A DNA stretch of 64,000 nucleotides from Pictodentalium vernedei (taxonomy: Eukaryota; Mollusca; Scaphopoda; Dentaliida; Dentaliidae), in the NCBI GenBank assembly GCA_031216915.1, contig CM062293.1, positions 152,714,285 through 152,778,284 of the forward strand, in the 5' to 3' direction. A program made the translations under genes and the position numbers. Numbering within the stretch: the stretch's first letter is position 1; each line of letters begins with the position of its first letter. The notes under the pieces were generated by a model. The model was given only the letters and a program-made list of their open reading frames with translations. It was not told the origin of the DNA and ran no database searches. Positions 10,552 to 21,835 of this stretch are shown one piece after another.

Positions 10552-10789
10552 CCAACGAGTTTCAAAACTCAATAACTTTTGAAATACTTGATGGAATGAC
10601 TTTATATGTGGCATGCAAGTGTATCTTATTGATGTCTAGCCACTGTTCAATGCATGTGTTGTTCCAAATATTTTTCTTGGAGTTATGGCCCTTGATGAAC
10701 ATAGAATTTTGTGAGATTGCATCACCCGTCGCAGCTACAGCGTCGATGTCGCGATTTTTAAAATACCGAACTCGGTATCAAAATCTCAA

Positions 10790-11000
10790 TACCAGGAAGG
10801 CCTATGGTGCATGTACAATCAATCAGCTTGAAGGCTGGCATGTCAAACTTAAAAAATTTGGAGCAAGTCATCCAAATTTATATAAAATTATAGACGTGAT
10901 TAAAAATGAACAGCTATTTGAAGGGGCAATGATTATGCAACCAGCATCAGGTGGTAGACTGACACAAAAGGACACAAGTATTGGCATGTTAACCCTTTAA
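10790..11000 (+). pseudogene. MULE-type transposase C-terminal fragment
   Basis: The frame reads INQLEGWHVKLKKFGASHPN and then YKIIDVIKNEQ. The EGWH...HPN...IKNEQ pattern is typical of the region after the catalytic domain of MULE-like transposases, including those found with FLYWCH zinc fingers. The catalytic DDE region is not present upstream, where the frame runs into unrelated repeat text. The frame stops after a miniature element begins near 10985. It is best read as a 3' relic of a transposon. Confidence 0.5.
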
Positions 11001-11125
11001 CCAACATAATGGAAAAACTGGCCAGTGCTATTCACTTAAATCGCCTTTCAATTTTCATTATTTTTTCATTTTCTCAAAAAAATAGCTTATGATCGTTGGA
11101 ATGAGCTTTCGTATTGGATAAAGGG
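10985..11125. repeat. Miniature element with TTAACCCTTT ends
   Basis: It starts GTTAACCCTTTAACCAA and ends TTGGATAAAGGGTTAG, an inverted terminal repeat. It contains ATAGCTTATGATCGTTGGAATGAGCT, related to the hairpin at 6699-6792. Confidence 0.65.
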
Positions 11126-11201
11126 TTAGTGAGAATTTTGAAAAGAAAAGCAAAAATTATTATGAGGACTCAAATCTTCAGTTAAATATGCAGGTAGTGT
11201 A

Positions 11202-11430
11202 TTAACCCTTTACCTAATGAATCGGTCACATCTGCCAGAATAATTTGCAAATTCAGCAGTTAAAAACATTTAAATTTTTCAAAAAATTTCAACAAAGTCA
11301 TATCATTTAACCCCCTCATTGAAATGAGCTCGTTGAGCTTGTTCCAATGAGGGGTCACATGATATGGTTTGGTTAAAATTTTGTGTAAAGAAATGGAAAA
11401 ATGATATCGTCTTCATTGGGTAAAAGATGG
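11202..11430. repeat. Miniature element with TTAACCCTTTACC end (uninterrupted copy of the DIRS copy 2 target)
   Basis: It starts TTAACCCTTTACCTAATGAA and has a central stem CCCCTCATTGAAATGAGCTC...GAGCTTGTTCCAATGAGGGG. It ends near TTCATTGGGTAAAAGATGG. The text around 11218-11262 gives the empty-site sequence for the insertion of DIRS copy 2. Confidence 0.7.
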
Positions 11431-13546
11431 TTGGACTGTAAACTTAATAAAAAATGTACTGTTGTGTGTATATTATAAAATATTTACAGTGTGTATTTAG
11501 TATATATTGATTAGAAATGAAAATGCATGTAAATAAATAATATGATTGGGATGCTGAGTTATTCATTTTTAAGTCACTTACCAGGACTAACTAAACATTA
11601 ATTCCTATTGTTCTCCAACTGCCCTCTCTGATGTTTGAGAACTGTAGGAGGTGACATATCGGGATGATCCCTCCAATATCTTGGAAGTTTTTTTCACTTT
11701 TTGTAAAAAGTATCAAGGTGCAAAGTGCTATTTCATGTTTAATCCATTTCTCTCATAATGTACAAAAGATTACCAATAAATAATATGCCCCAGTTTCTTT
11801 TCACTCTCATTCAGTTGTAATTTCTTTGGGTCATATTTTTTCTATATGTACTGGAGTATAACAGCAGTTGTTCGAACCTTATATTGTGCATGTACATGAG
11901 GTATGTCTTGAGTAATTTGATAAGTGTTATCTTAAGAGAAGTGTCACTTGATGTTACTGACCGAAATGTTATTTTACAGATCTAGAAGAACTTTTGATAT
12001 AATATGGCAAATATAGCATAATGTTGCAAGCCTCATCTAGCAGTTCATAGACTGGCCAGTCATCTCTTGACACTTTATCCAGAATGAATTTCAGATGACA
12101 TGTACAAAAAGAATTCATGAATAACTAAAAATTTCGATTTTGATATTTGGCTTGAAAACATAGAGGAATGAGACAAAAAATGAAACAAATAATACAATTT
12201 GAATGGTAAATTTTATGAATAGCACAGGCCAGGTATCTCCTTCCATATTTGACTGATAGTGATGAGGTGATTAATCAGTATACAAGTGTCCATCAGCTAA
12301 TAAGCACACATCTGTTGACAATCGGTAGTTGGGAGTGTGAGATCTGCCTTTGCTGATGGTCATACATAAAAAAACTGTCAAGATTTCCACAATTCATCAT
12401 CCAGATTTAAGACGTTTTTATTGAAATGACTCTTGAGTGATTCTTGAGTGATTCGTCTTTCCATTTGATCAAATTTGATCAAGCAGATTGAATATGTGTG
12501 AATAGTTAGGTTAAATTCTTGGGGATAATTGTGTGTTAAAGGTGGAAACTCTGGTGCATCGATCGCAGACATACAATAGCTTTCGTTTGGATTTGTGTAG
12601 TTGTAAACACTAGAAGTGTCACGAGGGAGGTCACGTCACAAGACCGTGTGTTTTCACATCAAAGAAATCAAAAAATGACAGCAAGAAATTGCAAGAACTT
12701 TCTTGCGACATTGTGTATATTACCTTTGATGCATTTTTGTGACAGCTTCCATAAAAGATAAAACTGTAGTGTTTGTGTTTATGTTTGTTTCGTTTCGTTT
12801 TATCCTTCCATAATTCCAGTTTATCAAATATTATGTATGCAAGATGGGAGTGTGCGTTAGTAAAATAAATGTGCTCCTCATCAATAATTAATTCGTTAAT
12901 TAAAACCCCCAACATTGATAACAATCATCACCAAAGCAATTGTCAGGTTTGGGGGTTTACACGGTACATTGCCTGGTGTTTACCATCAATTAAAAATAAA
13001 CACTGACTATCTGAAATGGGCATAAACAATCGGTCATTCGGATGATGGGTCATTTATCTTATCGGCTCATCACTATTGATTGACATGGATAAACTTCTCT
13101 ATAGAAGTGTCTCATATAGATCAGAAGTCAACAAGGCAAGCTTCAGTTATATACAATTATATACTGAAGCATCCAACAGATTAAAGCATGCCTAATTCAA
13201 AGGGCCATCATATTATTAGTAGGTCAGTATTTCTTTTTTTTAGCCAGTTGTCCTCTCTGTCCCTGCGTCAAATAGCAAATGTCTACACCATATGGGAACA
13301 CCTAAAAAGTGAAGCAGCACCTCTTTACTGTTGTAAAGTCAGCAGCTCAAATATAAACAGTTAGCTACAGTTGTCCTCTTCACACCTATGTTGTGGTCAT
13401 GAAATAGTCTGAGATGCTGAAATTCATCTCAAACACCAATAAATAAATAGCAAATGCTGCCTGTCAAAACATTGTAATTTGTTTTAAAATTTACAAATAC
13501 TTTGCTTTTCATACTGCTGTGCTCAGTCAGCCACAATGTGTGCAGT
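11431..13546. other. No gene recognised
   Basis: AT-rich sequence with no supported coding segment. A 97-codon minus-strand frame at 12631-12924 has no recognisable domain and a skewed Lys/His/Asn/Ile/Phe composition, so it is not called as a gene. Confidence 0.4.
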
Positions 13547-13573
13547 TAACCCTTTTCCCAATGAATCGGCTGT
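13547..13573. repeat. Left part of the miniature element split by DIRS copy 2
   Basis: TTAACCCTTTTCCCAATGAA followed by TCGGCTGT matches the start of the element at 11202. The rest continues at 19972-20177, on the other side of the DIRS element. Confidence 0.8.
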
Positions 13574-13833
13574 TTCTTATCAACCTACCTCAATTGTTTA
13601 CAACAGGCTTGCACTACAGTGGAAGAACCTAACTCGGATAAAATACTCTCTATTTTAATCTTTCCCAAGATTTGGGAAAGAAAAGTGGTGTAAAAAAACA
13701 CCACGAAAAAATAAGCCAAAACTGGGCCGAGCGCCATCGGCGCACACCCAGTATGGGACGCTCTTCCATAGTACAAATCCATGACTTCCGTCACAGCGCG
13801 CAATGCATTAATTCGTCATTCTTTTTCTATCCG
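13574..13833 (+). repeat. Left inverted terminal repeat of DIRS copy 2
   Basis: The reverse complement of about 260 bases of the right repeat, running from TTCTTATCAACCTACC to about CGTCATTCT. The outermost about 30 bases differ from the right end (CAACCTACCTCAATTG versus TTATACCTACCGAAATTG inverted). This is the usual unequal-end pattern of DIRS elements. Confidence 0.85.
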
Positions 13834-14289
13834 AGGCACGAGCAGGATGTGTTTCCGCCATATGCATTATGAAACAGTGATAATTCAACTCGTGGATAAT
13901 GGTTTTCCTGTGACTGGAATTATGGATCTGAAGATCGTATAATAACAGGACTGTGTTTTATATATTCTCGTTTATATTTTCAACCACATTCTCATTGTTT
14001 ATTAATTACTATTCCGTTTTCGTGAATGTTTTGCGACATCATGTCATCGCGATTCGACAATGAATTTTTTCGGTTGATAAAAAAATTTATTGGAGTCGGT
14101 GTCGGCCTTCTGGGTTCTGCCACCTTCTCTCGTAGTTGAGGGTGTTCTTCTACTTTCTGTTTCTGTTGAGTTCACCTTTTTCTTCTACTGCTCTCACCTC
14201 TGTTCTTTCCAGTTCGGTTCCTTTAGGTCAATTCCTTTTGCCCTCGCCATTGGTGCGTTCTCGTGTCCGTTTCGTCCACACGTGCGGGT

Positions 14290-14720
14290 GGTGTGAAATG
14301 CAGTCGTTTCGGGAGCCTCCCGACTCGACCACGTCTGATGTGAGTTTACTCCCTCCGTGGGGGGTGTGCAGCTCCTCCCGCACCCGGGGGGGGGGGGGGG
14401 GGGCACTGTCGCTTCGGGGCCCCCCCGACTCGACCACATCTGGTGTGAGTTTGAGTTGGAGGAGGATGGGGGATGTGCAGCTCCTCCCGCTCCCGCGGGG
14501 GGTGGTGAACGCTTTCGTTTCGGGTCGCCCGATTCGACCACGTCTGATGAGAATTGCTCCTCCTCCATGGGGGATGTGCAGCTCCTCCCACACCAGCGGG
14601 GGGTGGGGACCGCTTTCGATTCGGGGCTTCCCGATTCGACCATGTCTGGTGAGAGTTATTCCCCTTCCGTGGGGAATGTGCAGTTTTTTTACCGTGGTGG
14701 ATACTGCGGGAGCTGTTGGT
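14290..14720 (+). repeat. Four GC-rich tandem units of about 100-107 bp in the DIRS leader
   Basis: Units recur with CCCGACTCGACCACGTCTG-type text at about 14319, 14426, 14529 and 14630. Each is followed by a GTGGGG...GTGCAGCTCCTCCC segment. A G run (about 14389-14404) interrupts the first. The open frames across this block are repeat-derived. It is absent from the visible part of copy 1, which starts further in. Confidence 0.8.
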
Positions 14721-15723
14721 TTTCTGGTGTAGAGATGCCTGGTTCCGGGACTATGCGCCCTCTCCAGTCGACATCTGAGGCTGTCACTAAGGTTGTGACT
14801 CCTCCTTTGGAGGCCGAGCTTGGTGGCTCTCTCCCCTTTTCCGCCAGTTCCAACAGCTCCCGTCGTATCTGCTGCTACTGCCGTTCCGTCTACAACGTCA
14901 TTGGGCACCATTTTTAGCCGGCCTCGGCTTCTCCCTGCCAGGGTCTGAGGGATGTCTGTAGTATGGTTGTGGGGTTTCGGCCTCAGCCTTCCAAGACTTC
15001 CACGAAGTCAATTGGGGCTGCCGACTGAACCCCATACTGTGTCCTCTGAGCACAGTAGTTTTATACCTGCAGTGGTCTGCTGCGGTGTCTGGTTGTGTAG
15101 ACGTGGGGGTATCGGCCTCAGCCTTCCCTGACTTCAACTCGGCGAAGTTGGAAGTGGCTGCCGGCCGGACCCTCTCCTGTGGTCTCTGCGCCGTCGAGCA
15201 CCACAGTTGTCTTTGGACTCGGTTGTTCTTAGTGGGACACTATGAACTCCGTGGCGTTTCCGTCCCTCATTCTGGCCACACGACCAGTTTTGGGGGTCCA
15301 ACGTCTTTTGTGCAGCCTGGACCTTCTGCCCTGCAGAGGTCAGCGGTGACTCTCATGAGTTCCTGCTATGTTGATCCTCGGGGTTTGTCACACCCCTATA
15401 CACGTCTGGCTTCAGACGTTTTCGGCTGCCGCCCGTCGTCCCATGTCGGGTCTTTTGGAGGATCGTGACCCTTCGCTGGTTCAGAGGGTCAGTGGTGAAG
15501 CCACTTTGCCGGTTCGTTCCCCTGTCGAACCGGCCAGTACGGGCAGTGAGCTTAGGGAGGCCCTCTCCTTACTCACTCAGGTTCTGTCAACGAGCCTTCC
15601 TATTGCTTCCAGCGAGGCAGCGAGTGGTTTCCAGGCGCCTCCTATGGCACCGCCTCCCGGGATTGGAAACAGGCAGCTTTCTGATCCCCTGGTGTTCCGA
15701 CACCATGGGAGGCGTCGGCTGGT

Positions 15724-16368
15724 TTGCCCACGATGGGCTATGTGTCTTCCGACTCAGGGGAAGAGTCAGACATGCTTGATGTCGAGAGCCAGCAGTCTTC
15801 GGACTTGGGGGAAGCTCTTGATTTCGTGTTTGGGTTCTTTCCGGATCTCAAACCATCTAACCAGTCGACAGTGTCAGCCAGGCCGCGATCATCGGTCGCG
15901 CGCCAACAGTCTATGGAGCAACCTGCTTCTGGGCGTCTTCGACCGTGCCCTTCGGTACAGTTGGTTGAAGCATTTTCAGCCTTGGACTCCAAGCTAAGTT
16001 CCAAGGCTATGAAGGCTCTGTTCTTCACCAGGGTTGACACCTTTTTGCCTCCGGCGAGTTATCGTTCCTACGATTCTGCCAATCCGTCGGTCTACCAGAC
16101 TTTGACGGTTTTGGATCAGGACTCCAATTCCCTCGGGCTTTCCAAGTCCAAGTCTGCCGTCATTCCGATGACGACTCTGGAGTCCACATTGGGCTTATCG
16201 AGAGAGATGCATGGTATGCTTTCTCTCTCCGATCACGTCGTCTCAGCTTTTGCTGCTTATCTGCCTTCAGATAAGATTGACGAGGTACAGGCTTCTTTGC
16301 GTGTGCTGTCCAAGGCGCTCATGCATCTTACTCACACGCATGCCTGTAACACGGCTAATCTGGAATAA
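15724..16368 (+). pseudogene. DIRS ORF1 (gag-like), copy 2
   Basis: A frame of 214 codons starting MPTMGYVSSDSGEESDML and containing LDFVFGFFPDLKPSNQ, collinear with 27-590 in copy 1. The N-terminus is acidic and Ser-rich, and the rest is Leu/Ser-rich. Related text in other frames upstream (from about 15085) suggests the original protein began earlier and has been frameshifted. No domain can be assigned. Its role is inferred from its position before RT. Confidence 0.55.
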
Positions 16369-16383
16369 GTTCGAAGGGACTCT

Positions 16384-18405
16384 GTGCGGGACACAAGCCG
16401 ATCCCTTCCTGAGGAGCAGTACGCTGCTCTTCGATCTGCTTTTTTGACAGGTCCGCAACTTTTCCATGATTCTGTGTTGACGGTCCGGGATGACGTCCTA
16501 CGTCATTCCAACGATCAGCTGCTGTTTCTTCAGCTTGATCAGCCTTCTAGGGTAGGCACGGGCCGTTCCAAGCCTAACAAGTACCCTCTGCTTCCTCTGC
16601 GAAGCAAAAAGGGTCTGATCCTTCTGCCACTGCTTCTGCTTCTTACTCAAGGGGTAAGGGTAAGCATCGGCAGTCTTGAGGGAACTCCCAGGATTCTTCA
16701 TTCAGTAGAGGTGTTTTCTCCTCTCGCGAGCCTCGTCGGGGTTCGCAATGAAGGTCCTCACCTCGACTCGTCCCAGGTTGGAGGATGGATAGCCGAGTTC
16801 GCAGACTGTGGGCCACCATCACATCCGATCCTTGGATGTTAGATGTTGTTTGGTCCGGGCTGCGAATATCCTTCGACGGCACTCCACTCTGTCCGGGGTG
16901 CCTTTTCCAACCACAGTTCCTTCAGACATTTTACGTCGGGAACTTTTGTCCACGGAGATAGACAATCTCCTGACACAGGGGGCGATTGAGGTCATCAAGA
17001 ACATTAGGTCAGTGGGTTTCTATTCCTGCCTGTTCTTGGTGCCGAAGAAGGACGGCCGACTCCGATCGGTTCTCGGTCTGAGTTTCCTGAACCAGTCTAT
17101 CATTGCTCCCAAGTTCAGCATGGAGACTTTCAGGTCGGTCCTCCGTTCAATTCACCAGGGAGTTTTCGCTTCCAGCTTCGACCTGCGAGACGCTTACTTT
17201 CACGTTCCGATTCATTGGGCGTTTCGGAAGTATCTCAGGTTCATTTTTCTGGGGCGTGTTTACCAGTTCAAGGCCATGCCTTTCGGCCTCAACCTGGTTC
17301 CTTGGTCCTTCACCAGACTGATGTCGCATGTGATAGTTTCCATCGCACGCAGTCCAGGGTGACTACTTCGGCATATCTGGACGATATCCTCCAGGGGCAT
17401 TCCAATGCTGCCTTCCTAGAGTCGGATGTCGCCACTCTGTTGAGCTTGCTCACGTCGCTATGTTTCAGAGTCAACGAGAAGAAGTCGGACCTGGTCCCTT
17501 CTCAGTCGTTTTATCATCTGGGGATGGCTTTCCGCACACAATTCAATTTGGTGGCGGTTCCCCAGGCCAAGGCTGTGATTCTCTCAGCTTTTGCTCCGAC
17601 TCTGTCCCAGTCCACATCCACGACAGCTCAGAGTTTTCTCTGGCTAATCGGTCTCTGCTGTTCGGTGACGGATCTCATTCCTCTAGGTCGGCTGCGTGTC
17701 AGACCTCTCCAACACTTTCTGCTCAGTCGTTGGAGGCCGAATGTAGATTTTCTGGATCTGGTGCTTCAGTTCCCAGACTATCTTTATCCTCACCTTCTCC
17801 TCTGGGCGGATGTCCAGTGGCTTTCGCAGGGTGTTCCGTTGGACTTACCCACGTCCGATCGCGTTCTGACGGCAGATGCCAGCGATCTCGGATGGGGTGC
17901 GACGTTGGATCCTCTAGGTCTTTCCATTCACGGGATGGTGGACCAGGACCAGCTCTACACATCAACCAGAAGGAGCTTCTTGCTCTTCTTCTGCGTTTCA
18001 GGCAGTGGATCCCTCACCTGTCGACCATTCGACGGTGGTTGCTTAAATTCGGAACCAGGGCGGCACGCACTCTGTTCCAATGTACGAATTGGCTTGGGAT
18101 CTTATACTGCTCGCTCAGGATGTCCACGCCGGGGTGGCTGTTCGTCACATTCCCGGTCGCCTGAACGTTCTAGCCGACTCCCTGTCCCGTCGGGGCAGGG
18201 TCATTTCCACCAGGTGGATGCTCCACATGGCGGGTTCCATCGATCTCTTGTGACTAGTTGGAACCATCAGGTGGACACTTTCGTGTCCCCGTGTCCAGAT
18301 GCTCTGGCTTTCGCTGTGGATGCTCTGGCCCTCCTTTGGGATGGTCTTGTCGGCTACACCTTCCTGCCGGTTCCGATTCTGCCTCAGGTTCTCACCCAGA
18401 TATGA
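16384..18405 (+). pseudogene. DIRS reverse transcriptase/RNase H, copy 2, frameshifted
   Basis: The frame 16808-17362 carries EIDNLLTQGAIEVIKNIRS, FLVPKKDGRL, motif A FDLRDAYFHVPI and the MPFGLN box. The next frame (17215-18405) carries YLDD at 17374-17385, then ADASDLGWGATL of RNase H near 17870-17910, and after another shift DLFVTSWNHQ. INQKELLALLLRFRQW lies in the third frame near 17960. By comparison with copy 1, one base is missing near 17335, which separates MPFGLN from YLDD. RT followed by RNase H and the LFxTxxNH segment is specific to DIRS-like elements. No methyltransferase-like domain was recognised. Confidence 0.87.
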
Positions 18406-18439
18406 ACCTGCAGTCGTCGAATCCTTTCGATCACACCCG

Positions 18440-19476
18440 TCGCTTCGGTGGGTGTGGATCATTCTGCTCCGCTCTCTGTTAGCGGCGGTTCCGGCATGTC
18501 TCCCTCTACCTCGCGACTTTCTTTGCCAAAGTCGCCCGGGAGGTTTTCAAGTTGACCCGACTTCATTGTGCCTTCGCACATGTCTTTTATCGGGTCCTGT
18601 CTCCTCCGTAGTGGTTTTTTGAGACACGCAGTGGAGTTGCTTTTCTTCAAGGAGGCACTCACTCCACTGGTTTAGCCTCTGTGGCTAAGTGGAAGGTTCT
18701 TCTGTCGATGGTGTGTGATCACTCTATTGATTCTGTCACTCCTTCGATCACACTGCTTGCGGAGTTTTCTGGTATATGTTTGTTTCTGGGGGTCTCCAGC
18801 TATGTGTACTTGTCCATGCTTCGGAGACATTTTTTCCTATGTGATACCGCATTGTTTCGACACTCATCCTTGCCTCTCCAAGCTTGTTCAGCTCTTTTCC
18901 TTGAAAAGGCCTAGGACTTTGCAGTTTACTCCAATATGGTCACTTTCTTGGGCGCTGCTCTGCTTGGGGGTGGGGGGCGTTCACGCCTTTATCCTGGATG
19001 AATATGCGTTTTCCCACATGCCAGATCTCTCCTGCATCCATTTCTTGATGGCCTTGTCTTGCTATTCGTGCAGCTTCCGCTCGTCTAGCTACTGGTGATT
19101 GTATTACCTATTGTTTTTTTCTGCCAGGAGGTGCGTGCATTGTCTTCCTCTTTTAATAACTCGGTCATGTTGTCGGATGACTGATGTTATACTGGCAGCC
19201 TTCTGGAGAAATGCTACATTCTCCTTTTCTCTGCGACAGTTGCAGGAGCCGACAGAGACCCTTGGGGCCCTCTTTTTTCGGCTCAGGATGTTGTCTATCC
19301 AAGCTTTTCAGCTTTTTTCAAGGTCGGTTCCAGCTTTGTGCTGTTACTGCCCTTTCTGTCTGTGCATCGCACTTCACCATACGCCTCATCTTTCATTGGC
19401 TTTTCTAATGTTTGTGATGCTATGGTTTGATAGGCCTAGGGATCTCTTCCTCTGTCCATGGTCCCAGTGCTATTGA
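18440..19476 (+). pseudogene. DIRS tyrosine recombinase-like region, copy 2
   Basis: Collinear with 2650-3667. AKWKVLLSMVCDHSIDSVTP begins the core-binding part. A frame change follows TLLAEF, after which text such as LFSLKRPRTLQFTPIWSLSW fits the family pattern of the segment before the catalytic domain. AIRAASARLA-type text appears near 19070-19090 in a different frame. The HxxR box and catalytic Tyr were not found. The region is more broken than in copy 1, having extra stops. DIRS elements use such an enzyme in place of an integrase. Confidence 0.6.
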
Positions 19477-19528
19477 GTTATGTGTGGGTTGGTTATGTGA
19501 TTCCCTCCAGCCTTTTCTCTATTCAGCC

Positions 19529-19613
19529 TGTTGTAAACAATTGAGGTAGGTTGATAAGAAGTATAAATTTTATGGTAAATTTCCTTTCTTATTATACCTA
19601 CCGAAATTGTTTA
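19529..19613 (+). repeat. Internal complementary region of DIRS copy 2
   Basis: The text up to GATAAGAA (19560) complements the left terminus. The text from GTATAAATTTTATGG (19561) complements the right terminus. The block is itself an imperfect palindrome, because both halves carry TAAACAATT...GGTAGG-type sequence. Confidence 0.87.
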
Positions 19614-19696
19614 CATGGAGGCCCTCCCGTCTTCTTATTCGGGTAAGAATCCTTCCTCCCCGCTGATCACATAACTCCTGTGTTGTTCGGAATCAA

Positions 19697-19971
19697 AAGA
19701 ATGACGAATTAATGCATTGCGCGCTGTGACGGAAGTCATGGATTTGTACTATGGAAGAGCATCCCATACTGGGTGTGCGCCGATGGCGCTCAGCCCAGTT
19801 TTGGCTTATTTTTCGTGGTGTTTTTTTACACCACTTTTCTTTCCCAAATCTTGGGAAAGATTAAAATAGAGAGTATTTTATCCGAGTTAGGTTCTTCCAC
19901 TGTAGTGCAAGCCTGTTGTAAACAATTTCGGTAGGTATAATAAGAAAGGAAATTTACTATAAAATTTATAC
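19697..19971 (+). repeat. Right inverted terminal repeat of DIRS copy 2
   Basis: It runs from AGAATGACGAATTAATGC to TATAAAATTTATAC and pairs with 13574-13833. It is nearly identical to 3932-4206. Confidence 0.87.
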
Positions 19972-20177
19972 ATCCGCCCATATAATTTTCAAATTAAGCA
20001 GATGAGAAAAATATGTTTTTCAAAAAATTTCCACAAACCGATATCATGTGACCCCCTCATTTTAACGAACTCGTCGAGGTCACCTGATATGGTTTTGTAG
20101 AAATTCTTTGAAAATATTAAAAAACAATTATTAAAATAATAAATTTTGATATCATGTGCATTGGGTAAAAGATTAAA
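19972..20177. repeat. Right part of the miniature element split by DIRS copy 2
   Basis: ATCCGCCCATATAATTTTC onward matches ATCTGCCAGAATAATTTGC onward in the uninterrupted copy at 11230. It continues through the CCCCCTCATTTT stem and ends CATTGGGTAAAAGATTAA. Confidence 0.8.
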
Positions 20178-20989
20178 CCGCAAAATACATACTAATCACC
20201 CAGTTTCCCTGTGCAAACACAGGAAGTGGGAGCAGAGCTTGTTTGCTGTGCTAAGTAAGCACTGTTTTAGTGACAAAATCGGACCTGGTTACCAACGTAT
20301 GGGGTGGAAGTCCTGTAAAGTGTGCAGCATAGATATAAATGATTGACTAAACTTGAGGTCGTACCTATATCATTGTCATTATATATCCGTAGATGCTAAA
20401 AGTGACCTTAAACACTGTTACATAAATAACTTACCTAACCTGGGAAATCCTGTCTTTCTTTGTACCAGTCTACCCAGCTTTGTATGGACTAAGGTAACAT
20501 TTGTAGCTTCTATCAAGCATGGGGCGAAATCAGGAGGGATCATGCAAAAGTCAATGATGTATGGTTTTGTCTTGTTCCACCTAAATGTTGGAATGCATCA
20601 ATACATTGCATTGTTGGTTTCTGTAAAAAATATGGTCTTGATCCCTGTATCAAGTAAGGCTGTATCCTCACGCCCCCCCCCCCCCTTCCGATAAATGTTT
20701 ATCATAGGAAAGTCTCATGGTTGTATTCTCCTTGAGTTTTAATGGACACTGGCCTCCTGTTTTAACATCATCCTCACCTTATAAGAATAAATGCTCAGAC
20801 TGTTTATTGACGATCCAAGGAATCTTCTAACAAAATTTCTGGCTACTTGGGGAATGGAGGATGTCTCCCCATTTGGACCCTCGTATACATGCCCCTGATG
20901 GAGTCAGCAAAACACTTTTTAAGACATAACACCATTGTCACCCCATTTAGTGTGTCTGGTTTATGTGCCAAACAAACATCTTTAGGTGC
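20178..20989. other. No gene recognised
   Basis: It contains GTGACCTTAAACACTG-type text reminiscent of SINE tails and a C run near 20674. A 113-codon frame at 20353-20694 has no recognisable domain. Confidence 0.4.
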
Positions 20990-21003
20990 TTCATTGTCAG
21001 AGG

Positions 21004-21368
21004 GGAGTGCGGTGGCTCAGTAGGTAGAGGTGCAGGCTGCAAGCCGAGAGGTCCTCGGTTCGAATCCCACCTGCGGCAACCGCGTTGTGCCCTTAGGCAA
21101 GACACTTCATCCCCATTGCCCACGTGGGGGCACAATGACACCGTGTACTAAGGCGTACTGCACGTCGATGGTACGCATGTCTTCAACCAATCTAACCCTG
21201 CCTGTGCTGCAGTGTGGGGTTACGATGTTGGGGAGCTGGCAGCTGCTCGTCGTTGCTCGGTGGTTCTCTCTGGGTACTCCGGCTTCCTCCACCCGTAAAA
21301 CTGTCACGGTCATGGTTAGCCATTGTGCATAAATATGTGACCTTAAACATCAATAAATAAATAAATAA
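21004..21368 (+). mobile_element. tRNA-derived SINE with perfect 14-bp target duplication
   Basis: The head has pol III box A (GTGGCTCAGTAGGTAGAGG) and box B (GGTTCGAATCC). A shared body follows (GGCAAGACACTTCATCCCC, later CTTCAACCAATCTAACC) and then an (AATA)n tail. The flanks are TTCATTGTCAGAGG at 20990-21003 and again at 21369-21382. Mobilisation depends on a partner LINE that is not in this window. Confidence 0.92.
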
Positions 21369-21835
21369 TTCATTGTCAGAGGCTATAGCAAAATATATAG
21401 TCACATTATGCTCAGCTTCTGTTTCTGTCCACTGGTCTTTATCGGGCAGATATTCAAATGCACCACAGACCTGCCAATTGAACAAATTTGCCACAGTAAA
21501 TCAATTGGTATGGTAAAATGACTGCATCTCGGCAAAAAACCCTTTTGCCTCGGCAGTTTTGAATCAGCATTTTAGGTTCAGATATTCATTTTGAGATTCA
21601 GTTGAAAGATGCTCCATCAGAAGCATCTGCAACACAATTGCAAAAGAAATATCGGGAGATCACCAAATGGGAAATGAAGCAGGGATCAGCCCACTTTAGT
21701 CAGTCAGTGCTGGCCGAGTTTAATTTCTGACCACTACTTTGATTGAAAAATGCTGTTTTGACCACCACCAATTCCTTGCAGTGGCAATCACAGAGGAGGC
21801 CCCCTGGCCTGTTATTGTTCAGCAATTGATAAAGT

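Larger units (their letters stand above)
13574..19971 (+). mobile_element. DIRS-type tyrosine-recombinase retrotransposon, copy 2, both ends present
   Basis: About 6.4 kb. The ends are fixed independently by the internal complementary region at 19529-19613: its left half is the complement of the left terminus (TTCTTATCAACC...) and its right half is the complement of the right terminus (...AAAATTTATAC). The order is left repeat, long GC-rich leader with short tandem repeats, ORF1, RT/RNase H, tyrosine-recombinase-like region, internal complementary region, right repeat. All long frames carry at least one frameshift, so the copy looks recently dead. It sits inside a miniature element without any target duplication. 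Confidence 0.88.

Noticed and set aside
12631..12924. 97-codon minus-strand frame
   Set aside because: No motif, splice logic or homology recognisable; AT-rich composition alone can explain it.
14194..14911. Long overlapping frames on both strands, rich in Gly, Pro, Ser and Arg
   Set aside because: They lie over GC-rich tandem repeats and a G run in the DIRS leader. Frames are open on both strands by composition only.
21030..21332. 100-codon frame over the SINE
   Set aside because: It overlaps pol III boxes and the SINE body. The frame differs between copies.
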